A stretch of DNA of 64,000 nucleotides, from NCBI RefSeq assembly GCF_000719555.1, contig NZ_JOGX01000008.1, positions 1 to 64,000 of the forward strand. Reading direction: 5' to 3'. Made by a program: the position numbers and the translations under genes. Positions 58,219 through 64,000 of the stretch are shown here, one piece after another. The notes below the pieces were generated by a model. The model was given only the letters and a program-made list of their open reading frames with translations, was not told the DNA's origin and did not search any database. Source of the DNA: Streptomyces sp. NRRL F-5727 (lineage in GTDB: Bacteria; Actinomycetota; Actinomycetes; Streptomycetales; Streptomycetaceae). How positions within the stretch are numbered: position 1 is the stretch's first letter; every line of letters begins with the position of its first letter.

Positions 58219-58977
58219 ATGACCCGCCCTGTCCTCCTCGTCATCGCCCACGGCAGCCGCGATCCGCGGCACGCGGCGACCGTCCAGGCGCTGGTGCGCC
58301 GGGCCGGCGCGCTGCGGCCGGGGCTGCGGGTGGAGACCGCGTTCCTGGACTTCAACCTGCCGTCGCCGGCGGGCGTCCTGGACCGGCTCGCCGCCGAGGG
58401 GGTACGGGACGTGGTGGCGCTGCCGCTGCTGCTGACCCGGGCCTTCCACGCCAAGGCCGACATCCCGGCCGTGCTGCGCCGGGCCCCGGCCGGGCTGCGG
58501 ATCCGGCAGGCGGAGGTCCTCGGCCCGTCCCCGCTGCTCCTCGCGACGGTGGAACGGCGCCTGTACGAGGCCGGGCTGACGCCCGGCGACCAGAGCACCA
58601 CCGGGGTCGTGCTGGCCTCGGCGGGCTCCACCGACCCGGAGGCGATCGCGGCGATCGCAGAAACGGCGCGGGAGCTGCGGCGCACCGGTTGGTGCTCCGT
58701 GCGACCCGCGTTCGCCTCCGCTGTGCAGGCCGGGGGTCTTCCCCGCACCGAGGACGCGGTACGGGCGCTGCGCGCCGAACCGGGCGTCCGCCGGGTGGCG
58801 GTGGCCCCGTACGTGATCGCGCCGGGCCGGCTGCCGGACCGGATCGCGGCCGGCGCGGCCGGGGCCGACGTCCTGGCCGAGGTCCTCGGCCCCTCCCCCG
58901 AACTGGCCCGGCTCCTCGTGGAGCGGTACGCGGAGGCGGTCCGCGCCCCGGAGCGGGTGGCGGTAGCGGCCGGCTGA
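58219..58977 (+). CDS. sirohydrochlorin chelatase (CbiX/SirB type)
   Basis: The 252-residue protein has a double CbiX fold. It opens VLLVIAHGSRDPRHAATVQALV with the catalytic His, followed by VVALPLLLTRAFHAKADIPAVL with a second metal His, and the second half repeats the fold in VLASAGSTDPEA. It inserts Fe2+ (or Co2+) into sirohydrochlorin. In this operon it should complete siroheme for the sulfite reductase. The gene follows the permease by 10 bases and is 3 bases from the convergent DUF1697 gene. Confidence 0.92.
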   Translation: MTRPVLLVIAHGSRDPRHAATVQALVRRAGALRPGLRVETAFLDFNLPSPAGVLDRLAAEGVRDVVALPLLLTRAFHAKADIPAVLRRAPAGLRIRQAEVLGPSPLLLATVERRLYEAGLTPGDQSTTGVVLASAGSTDPEAIAAIAETARELRRTGWCSVRPAFASAVQAGGLPRTEDAVRALRAEPGVRRVAVAPYVIAPGRLPDRIAAGAAGADVLAEVLGPSPELARLLVERYAEAVRAPERVAVAAG

Positions 58978-58980
58978 GGG

Positions 58981-59535
58981 CTACCCCTCGGCGGTCATCT
59001 CGACCAGCTTGCGGACCGTGTTCCAGTTGCGCGCGGTCGCCACGACTCCCTTGTTGAGGGACGGGCGCAGCAGGGTCTCGGCGAGCTTGGAGCGGCCGAG
59101 GCCGTCGGGGGTGTGGAGGTACAGCACGCGGTCGCCGAGGGCGAAGGACTCGGGCGCGAAGGACTCCGCGTCGACCGAGGCGAAGCGGTCCGGGGTGACC
59201 GGCGCGGAGTAGTACACGGCGTGCAGCTGCTTCCCCTCCAGCTCGTCGGCGGGGAACGGGCAGGCGTCGGCGACGGCCGCGAGGTAGGCGCCGTCGCGGA
59301 CCAGGCAGTCGCAGCGGAAGCCGAAGCGTCGCTCGATCGCCTCCTCGATCGCGGCCGCGAGCGTGTCCCCGGTGGTGTCCGCGTCGGTGGTGAAGACCGC
59401 GTTCCCGCTCTGGAGGTAGGTCCGCACGCCGGTGTGGCCGAGCTCTTCGAGGAGGGCGCGCAGTTCGGCCATGGGGAGCTTGCGGTGGCCGCTCACGTTG
59501 ATGCCGCGGAGGAGGAGCGCGTACGTCGTCGTCAT
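58981..59535 (-). CDS. DUF1697 family protein
   Basis: The 184-residue protein shows the DUF1697 pattern: TYALLLRGINVSGHRKLPMAELRALLEELGHTGVRTYLQSGNAVF, FGFRCDCLVRD and LGRSKLAETLLRPSLNKGVVATARNWNTVRKLVEMT. The fold is a ferredoxin-like double domain of unknown role. The stop lies 3 bases from the convergent chelatase gene. Confidence 0.92.
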   Translation of the reverse strand: MTTTYALLLRGINVSGHRKLPMAELRALLEELGHTGVRTYLQSGNAVFTTDADTTGDTLAAAIEEAIERRFGFRCDCLVRDGAYLAAVADACPFPADELEGKQLHAVYYSAPVTPDRFASVDAESFAPESFALGDRVLYLHTPDGLGRSKLAETLLRPSLNKGVVATARNWNTVRKLVEMTAEG

Positions 59536-59731
59536 GCGGTCAGCGTAGAAGGCCACCGCGCCTCGTGGGGGGTGGCGCGGTGGCTGGTCCGAACCCTTCC
59601 CGATGGACGGCGGCCGGGGGAAGACCCTTCACTCATCTGTGACTTATTGAACAAGGTTTCGTAATGACGGGTGCCGCTGCCAGGGATGGGAGACTGCTCG
59701 CGCACACGTACCACCGGGTAGGGAGAGAGTG

Positions 59732-60589
59732 ATGGACGAGGCGAGGGCCCGGGAGATCCTGGCCGCGGCGGGGCTGCCGGCCGGCGGGGCACGACTCCTC
59801 GCGCTGGGGGAGAACGCGGTCTTCGCCGTGGACGGTCTGGTCGTCAAGGTGGGCCGGTCCGCCGAGCTGTTCGAGCGGGCGGAGCGGGAGGTCGCGCTGG
59901 CCGACTGGCTCGCCGGGGCCGGGGTGCCGGCGGTGCGGGCCGCGGAGCGGAAGCCGCGGCTGGTCGAGGGCCATCCGCTGACCTTCTGGCATCCGCTGCC
60001 GGAGGCCGTCCGCCCGGCCGAGCCGCGGGACCTGGCGCCCCTCCTCGCCGCCGTGCACGCGCTGCCCGAGCCGGCCGGACTCACCCTGCCCCGGCGTGAG
60101 CTGCTGGGCGGCGTGGAGCGCTGGCTGCGGCTGGCCGGGGACGCGATCGACCCGGCGGACGCGGCCTTCCTGCGGGAGCGCCGGGACTCCTTCGCGCCGG
60201 CGGCCGCCGCGCTCACCCCGCACCTGCCCCCCGGCCCGATCCACGGCGACGCCCTGCCCCGGAACGTCCAGGTGGGCCCGGACGGGCCGGTCCTGATGGA
60301 CCTGGAGACCTTCTCCTCCGACCTGCGCGAGCACGACCTGGTGGTGCTCGCGCTCTCCCGGGACCGGTACGGCCTGGACCCGGCGGCCTACGACGCCTTC
60401 ACCGAGGCGTACGGCTGGGACGTGCGGGAGTGGGAGGGGTGCGCGGTGCTGCGCGGGGCGCGGGAGACCGCGAGCTGCGCCTGGGTGGCCCAGCACGCGC
60501 CGCACAACCCGAAGGCGCTGGCCGAGTTCGAGCGGCGGGTGGCCTCGCTGCGGGACGGCGATCCCGAGGTCCGCTGGTATCCGTTCTGA
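59732..60589 (+). CDS. aminoglycoside phosphotransferase-type (APH) kinase
   Basis: The 285-residue protein has an N-lobe with ENAVFAVDGLVVKVGRSAELFERAEREVALADWL (ATP Lys in VVKV), a hinge FWHPLPE, the catalytic loop PIHGDALPRNVQVG (HGDxxxxN) and the metal Asp in LMDLETFSSDLREHDLV. It phosphorylates a small molecule; the APH fold is found in antibiotic resistance and metabolic kinases alike. The first ATG (59732) has AGGGAGAG upstream. Confidence 0.88.
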   Translation: MDEARAREILAAAGLPAGGARLLALGENAVFAVDGLVVKVGRSAELFERAEREVALADWLAGAGVPAVRAAERKPRLVEGHPLTFWHPLPEAVRPAEPRDLAPLLAAVHALPEPAGLTLPRRELLGGVERWLRLAGDAIDPADAAFLRERRDSFAPAAAALTPHLPPGPIHGDALPRNVQVGPDGPVLMDLETFSSDLREHDLVVLALSRDRYGLDPAAYDAFTEAYGWDVREWEGCAVLRGARETASCAWVAQHAPHNPKALAEFERRVASLRDGDPEVRWYPF

Positions 60590-60642
60590 CCGGGCTGACA
60601 TCATGATCCCGTCGAACCGACCGAGGGGAACGGGGTGTTGAG

Positions 60643-61473
60643 ATGCGGGTCGAGCTGACCGAGGTGACTCTGGACGTCGAGACGAGCGGCGAGGGACCGG
60701 TGGTCCTGCTGCTCCACGGCTTCCCCGACAGTCACGCGCTGTGGCGCCATCAGGTCCCGGCGCTGAACGCGGCCGGCTTCCGGACGGTCGCGCCGACCCT
60801 GCGCGGCTTCGGCGGCTCGGACCGTCCGGAGGGCGGCCACGAGGCGTACCACCCGGCGAAGCACGTCGGGGACATGCTGGAGCTGCTGGCCCGGCTGGAG
60901 GTGGACCGCTTCCATGTGGTGGGCCACGACTGGGGGTCGGGGGTCGCCCAGGGGCTCGCGTCGGTGGTGCCGGACCGGGTGCGGAGCCTGAGCCTGCTCT
61001 CGGTGGGGCACATCGGGGCGATCCGGGGTGCGGGCTGGGAGCAGCGGCAGCGCTCCTGGTACATGCTGCTGTTCCAGCTGGCGGGGCTCGCGGAGGACTG
61101 GCTCTCCCGGGACGACTACGCCCAGCTGCGCGAGATGCTGGCGGAGCACCCGGACGCGGAGTCCGTGATCGAGCCGCTGCGTGCCCCGGGCGCGCTGACG
61201 GCGGCGCTGAACATCTACCGCGCGGGCGTCCCGGCGGAGTCGCTGTTCGGTCCGGAGGGGCCGGTGGCACCGCTGCCGAAGGAGGTCCCGGTGATGGGTG
61301 TCTGGTCGACCGGGGACCGGTTCCTCACCGAGCGTTCGATGGCGGGGACGGGCGAGTTCACCGGCGGCCCGTGGCGGTACGAGCGGGTCGAGGAGGCGGG
61401 CCACTGGCTCCAGCTGGACCAGCCGGAGACGGTGAGCGAGCTGCTGCTCTCCTTCCTCAAGGAGCAGGGCTGA
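60643..61473 (+). CDS. alpha/beta hydrolase, epoxide hydrolase-like
   Basis: The 276-residue protein has the oxyanion motif LLHGFPDSHALWRHQ, LRGFGGSDRP, the nucleophile elbow VVGHDWGSGVAQGLA (Asp nucleophile, as in epoxide hydrolases and dehalogenases), GVWSTGDRFLTE and the catalytic His in VEEAGHWLQLDQPE. A helical cap lies between. The substrate is not evident. The GTG/ATG choice follows the ATG at 60643. Confidence 0.9.
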   Translation: MRVELTEVTLDVETSGEGPVVLLLHGFPDSHALWRHQVPALNAAGFRTVAPTLRGFGGSDRPEGGHEAYHPAKHVGDMLELLARLEVDRFHVVGHDWGSGVAQGLASVVPDRVRSLSLLSVGHIGAIRGAGWEQRQRSWYMLLFQLAGLAEDWLSRDDYAQLREMLAEHPDAESVIEPLRAPGALTAALNIYRAGVPAESLFGPEGPVAPLPKEVPVMGVWSTGDRFLTERSMAGTGEFTGGPWRYERVEEAGHWLQLDQPETVSELLLSFLKEQG

Positions 61474-62188
61474 CGGTCACCGGTTCGCCGCGCAGCGGCC
61501 ACACCGGGTCGACGACCGCGTCCGGGTCGCCCTTGCGCCGCAGGAAGTCCTGGAAGTTCTCGGCCCAGGCGCGGTACCAGCCGATCTGCCGCTCGTGCAG
61601 TTCGGCCGGGTCGAGGGCGGCCACCTGCGGATGCCGGGCGGCTATCGCGAGGGCGACGCGGACGGCGGCGAGCGCGTCGGCGGACGCCTGGTGGGCGCTG
61701 GTGAGCTCGACGCCGTACTCGCCGCAGACCGCTTCCAGGGTCCGCTTGCCGCGCCGGTAGCGGTCGACGGCCCGGTCGATGGTGTACGGGTCGAGGACGG
61801 GCCCGATGCCGGCGCCGCCCCTCCGCTCGGCGAGCGAGGGCAGCCCGTGCCGCCGCAGCTCGGCGGAGAGCAGGGTGAGGTCGAAGGAGGCGTTGTAGGC
61901 GACGACGGGGACGCCCTGGGCCCAGTAGCCGGTCAGGGTGTCGGCGACCTCGTCGGCGACCTCGCGGACCGGGCGGCCCTCGGCGGCGGCCCGCTCGCTG
62001 CTGATGCCGTGGATGGCGGACGCCTGCTCGGGGATGCGGACACCGGGGTCGGCGAGCCAGTCCCGCTGCCGGACCACCGCTCCGCGGTGGACGCCGACGA
62101 TCGACGCGGTGACGATGCGGGATTCGAGCGGGTCCGTCCCCGTCGTCTCCAGGTCGAAGCCGACCAGTGGTTCCCCATGCCAGGCCAT
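61457..62188 (-). CDS. DnaQ-like 3'-5' exonuclease (DEDDh)
   Basis: The 243-residue protein has the Exo I motif LVGFDLETTGTDP, Exo II VVAYNASFDLTLL and Exo III HQASADALAAV (HxAxxD), the four acidic residues and His of DEDDh exonucleases. The C-terminal PAELHERQIGWYRAWAENFQDFLRRKG is typical of streptomycete members. It likely trims DNA or RNA 3' ends. The start has AGGAGG. It overlaps the convergent hydrolase gene by 17 bases. Confidence 0.92.
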   Translation of the reverse strand: MAWHGEPLVGFDLETTGTDPLESRIVTASIVGVHRGAVVRQRDWLADPGVRIPEQASAIHGISSERAAAEGRPVREVADEVADTLTGYWAQGVPVVAYNASFDLTLLSAELRRHGLPSLAERRGGAGIGPVLDPYTIDRAVDRYRRGKRTLEAVCGEYGVELTSAHQASADALAAVRVALAIAARHPQVAALDPAELHERQIGWYRAWAENFQDFLRRKGDPDAVVDPVWPLRGEPVTVSPAP

Positions 62189-62275
62189 CGGGTCCTCCTA
62201 ACGTGATCTCCCCCGTGGTGCTCACACCCTCGCACGCGCCTCTGACAACGCGGCCGGAGGGGCGGGGCTCCGGGG

Positions 62276-63559
62276 TCAGGAAACGGGCCGGGAGTCCAGC
62301 CAGACGGACTCGAACTCCTCCCGGTAGGTCTCGAAGAGACCGTGGTCCGCGTCACGTCCGGGGCCGTCGGGGCGGACGACGGTCCGGCCGCCGCCGCGCA
62401 GCACGAGGACGGGGGCCTCCATGCCGCGGGCCCTGCGGAGGTAGGACTGGACGACGCCGACCCCGTCGGGGCCGTCGCCGTCGACGAGGTAGGCGGTGAA
62501 GCGGGGGGTCTCGTCGAAGACGTGGATCTGGAAGGCGTCGGGGTCGCGGAGCTTGGAGCGGACCCGGCGCATGTGCAGGATGTTCATCTCGACGGACCGG
62601 CTCAGCTCGCCCTTCCTGATGCCGAGCTCCCGCTCGCGGCGCTTGACGGCGCTGCTGGCGGGGTTGAGGAAGAGGAGCCGTATCCGGCAGCCGGACTCGG
62701 CGAGGCGGACCATGCGGCGGCCGGAGAAGTTCTGCACGAGCAGATTGAGACCTATGCCGGTGGCGTCGAGGCGGCGGGCGCCGCCGAAGAGGTCCTCGGC
62801 GGGGAGCTGGCGCTGGAGCCGGACGCGGTCGGGGTGGACGGAGACGACGTCGGCGTACCGGTCGCCGACGAGGTCCTCGACGGCGTCGACGGGCAGCCGG
62901 TCGGCGGAGGGGGCGCCGGCGCCGCTGCCGAGGATCTCCAGGATGCGGGCGGAGGCCCGTTCGGCCTGGGCGAGGACGGTGGGTGAGAGGGCCCGGTTGC
63001 GGGAGACGACGTTCCGGGTCACCTCCAGTTCGTCGAGGGCGAGTTCGACCTCGCGCCGGTCGTCGAAGTAGGGCTCGAAGCAGGGCCAGTGCTGCACCAT
63101 CAGCTCGCGGAGCTGGGGCAGGGTGAGGAAGGAGAGGACGTTGTCGTCGGCGGGGTCGAGGAGGTAGCCCTTGCGGCGGGAGACCTCGCGGACGGCGACG
63201 GCCCGGCGGACCCATTCCTGGCCGGCCGGGCCGGCGGCGGCGACGACCCACTCGTCGCCGTGGACGGGTTCGTAGACCGGCCGGAGGACGGCGGCGACGA
63301 CGGCCCGCATCCGCTGTTCGACGAGATTGAGCCAGATGTAGGCGCGGCCGGCGCGCTGGGCGCGGGTGCGGACCTCGCTCCACGCCTCGGCGCCCCAGTC
63401 GAGTTCGGCGCCGATCTCCACCGGGCGGACCACGGGGACCGCGCCGGGGGTGACGGTGCCCGGGGGGAGGATCACCGTGGGCGGCGCCTCTCCAGGGTCG
63501 GCCGGTCCCCCCTCGTGACCCGCGTCACCTGGGGGCAGCTCAAGACCTCCCGAGCTCAC
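62276..63559 (-). CDS. SAV2148-type HEPN domain protein
   Basis: The 427-residue protein follows the SAV2148 family. It begins MSSGGLELPPGDAGHEGG, runs through ELDWGAEAWSEVRTRAQRAGRAYIWLNLVEQRMRAVVAAVLRPVYEPVHGDEWVVAAAG, has REVSRRKGYLLDPADDNVLSFLTLPQLRELM, and ends LRRARGMEAPVLVL...YREEFESVWLDSRPVS. HEPN proteins often act on RNA, but no catalytic RX4-6H site is obvious. I chose GTG 63559; the frame is open further up. Its start overlaps the upstream ORF stop by 4 bases (GTGA). Confidence 0.88.
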   Translation of the reverse strand: MSSGGLELPPGDAGHEGGPADPGEAPPTVILPPGTVTPGAVPVVRPVEIGAELDWGAEAWSEVRTRAQRAGRAYIWLNLVEQRMRAVVAAVLRPVYEPVHGDEWVVAAAGPAGQEWVRRAVAVREVSRRKGYLLDPADDNVLSFLTLPQLRELMVQHWPCFEPYFDDRREVELALDELEVTRNVVSRNRALSPTVLAQAERASARILEILGSGAGAPSADRLPVDAVEDLVGDRYADVVSVHPDRVRLQRQLPAEDLFGGARRLDATGIGLNLLVQNFSGRRMVRLAESGCRIRLLFLNPASSAVKRRERELGIRKGELSRSVEMNILHMRRVRSKLRDPDAFQIHVFDETPRFTAYLVDGDGPDGVGVVQSYLRRARGMEAPVLVLRGGGRTVVRPDGPGRDADHGLFETYREEFESVWLDSRPVS

Positions 63560-64000
63560 CCGCGCACCGCCTTCTGCTCTGGACGCGCCCGTCCCGATTC
63601 TTCCGACAAGATCAAGGAAGGGTACTCCGGGAGCGGGAGGCGGTGCAGCAGGATCGTCCGGCCGCTTGCCCAACTCGGCGTCGTCGGCCGTCCGTTCCGG
63701 GGGGCGAGATCGGGCGGAGTGAGGGGATTCATAGCGGTTGCGTCCCCGGGCGCGGGCTGGACGCCCTGCCGGTGGACGGGCATGGGCCGCCGGTCCTCGT
63801 CCCGGGCGACCGGGTGGAACCCGAAGTTGACCCATGCGGCCGGTTTGCTCGGAGTCTCCCCGTTGACCCATTTGTCCACGCCGTCAGCGGCGTTGGCGAC
63901 GTTGGCCGGCGTTCGCCGAAGCGGACCCCGGGCGCCGCGGACCCTCCCGGCCGGGGACGGGGCGGGCGAGTCCGGCGCCGGTGCCGCGGTCGCCCTCGGC
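63556..64000 (-). CDS. partial ORF coupled to the HEPN gene, runs off the window edge
   Basis: The minus-strand frame is open from the window edge to TGA 63556. It includes RRTPANVANAADGVDKWVNG, then WVNFGFHPVARDEDRRPM and RTILLHRLPLPEYPSLIL. The stop overlaps the HEPN start as GTGA, the usual sign of translational coupling. Third-position G/C bias is strong in the first half. I do not recognise the protein, and the first codon is outside the window. Confidence 0.4.
   Translation of the reverse strand, partial: PRATAAPAPDSPAPSPAGRVRGARGPLRRTPANVANAADGVDKWVNGETPSKPAAWVNFGFHPVARDEDRRPMPVHRQGVQPAPGDATAMNPLTPPDLAPRNGRPTTPSWASGRTILLHRLPLPEYPSLILSEESGRARPEQKAVRG

Noticed and set aside
1..64000. 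Search by eye for CRISPR arrays, tRNA genes, transposases and phage genes
   Set aside because: No 25-40-base direct repeats with spacers, no tRNA-like T-arm/CCA pattern, and no integrase or transposase frames were seen. A tRNAscan or IS search would be needed to rule them out fully.

Overview
The window is a stretch of high-GC actinobacterial chromosome that reads as Streptomyces. The evidence is strong G/C bias at third codon positions, frequent GTG and TTG starts, start-stop overlaps of the GTGA/ATGA type, and streptomycete families such as secreted phospholipase A2, an HbpS/GlcG-like protein, a DUF2637 membrane protein, an SAV2148-type HEPN protein and a DmdR/IdeR-type iron box. I see about 58 protein genes. 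I see no rRNA or tRNA, no insertion sequence, no CRISPR array and no prophage.

1-9.4 kb: the end of an acyl-CoA dehydrogenase gene, the electron-transfer flavoprotein genes etfB-etfA, and a reverse-strand set (HSD10-like dehydrogenase, TetR regulator, DUF35 Zn-ribbon protein) with a shared palindromic box. Then come an HbpS-like secreted protein, an acyl-CoA dehydrogenase divergent from its own TetR regulator, a ROK regulator and a lipoprotein. The theme is acyl-CoA oxidation feeding ETF.

9.4-18.3 kb: a purine-catabolism block on the reverse strand (three xanthine dehydrogenase subunits, an NCS2/AzgA-type purine permease, XdhC), divergent from a PucR-family regulator. A 12-copy GGTACT microrepeat lies between xdh and the permease.

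18.3-28.2 kb: a TPR protein, a P-loop/WD40 protein, a GntR regulator, an iron-box-controlled FhuF-like protein, a DUF2637 protein overlapping a serine-kinase-type ATPase tail to tail, pyruvate oxidase PoxB and a proline-rich PP2C-like protein.

28.3-36.7 kb: a large subtilase divergent from a TrmB/LuxR-type regulator, a DUF456 protein, an Ada-AlkA fusion, a 16-unit heptamer repeat, and rsgA with a strongly initiated upstream micro-ORF.

36.8-49.4 kb: NhaA, TrkH and TrkA, then a low-density region with an apparent kdpD fragment. It continues with a small membrane protein, a DUF1348 protein behind three operator-like palindromes, phospholipase A2, a VOC protein, an AraC regulator, and a YihY protein and AidB-like dehydrogenase that appear to share one symmetric promoter. 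A GAF-domain regulator and an acetyltransferase close the region.

49.4-59 kb: a sulfur-assimilation operon: an HVDLxR...SSAIC-type leader peptide, sulfite reductase, a tiny C4 zinc-ribbon protein, cysH, cysC, cysD, cysN, a possible Cys-responsive leader, an Ssu/Tau-type ABC transporter and a sirohydrochlorin chelatase that supplies siroheme. 59-64 kb holds DUF1697, a phosphotransferase, an alpha/beta hydrolase, a DnaQ-like exonuclease, the SAV2148-type HEPN protein and a coupled partial ORF.

No single large unknown system stands out. The most promising unexplained elements are small regulatory ones: leader ORFs before rsgA and the ssu genes, the conserved leader before sulfite reductase, the tiny zinc-ribbon protein, the symmetric leaderless promoter near 45.36 kb, the orphan operator cluster near 42.36 kb and the two short tandem-repeat arrays.
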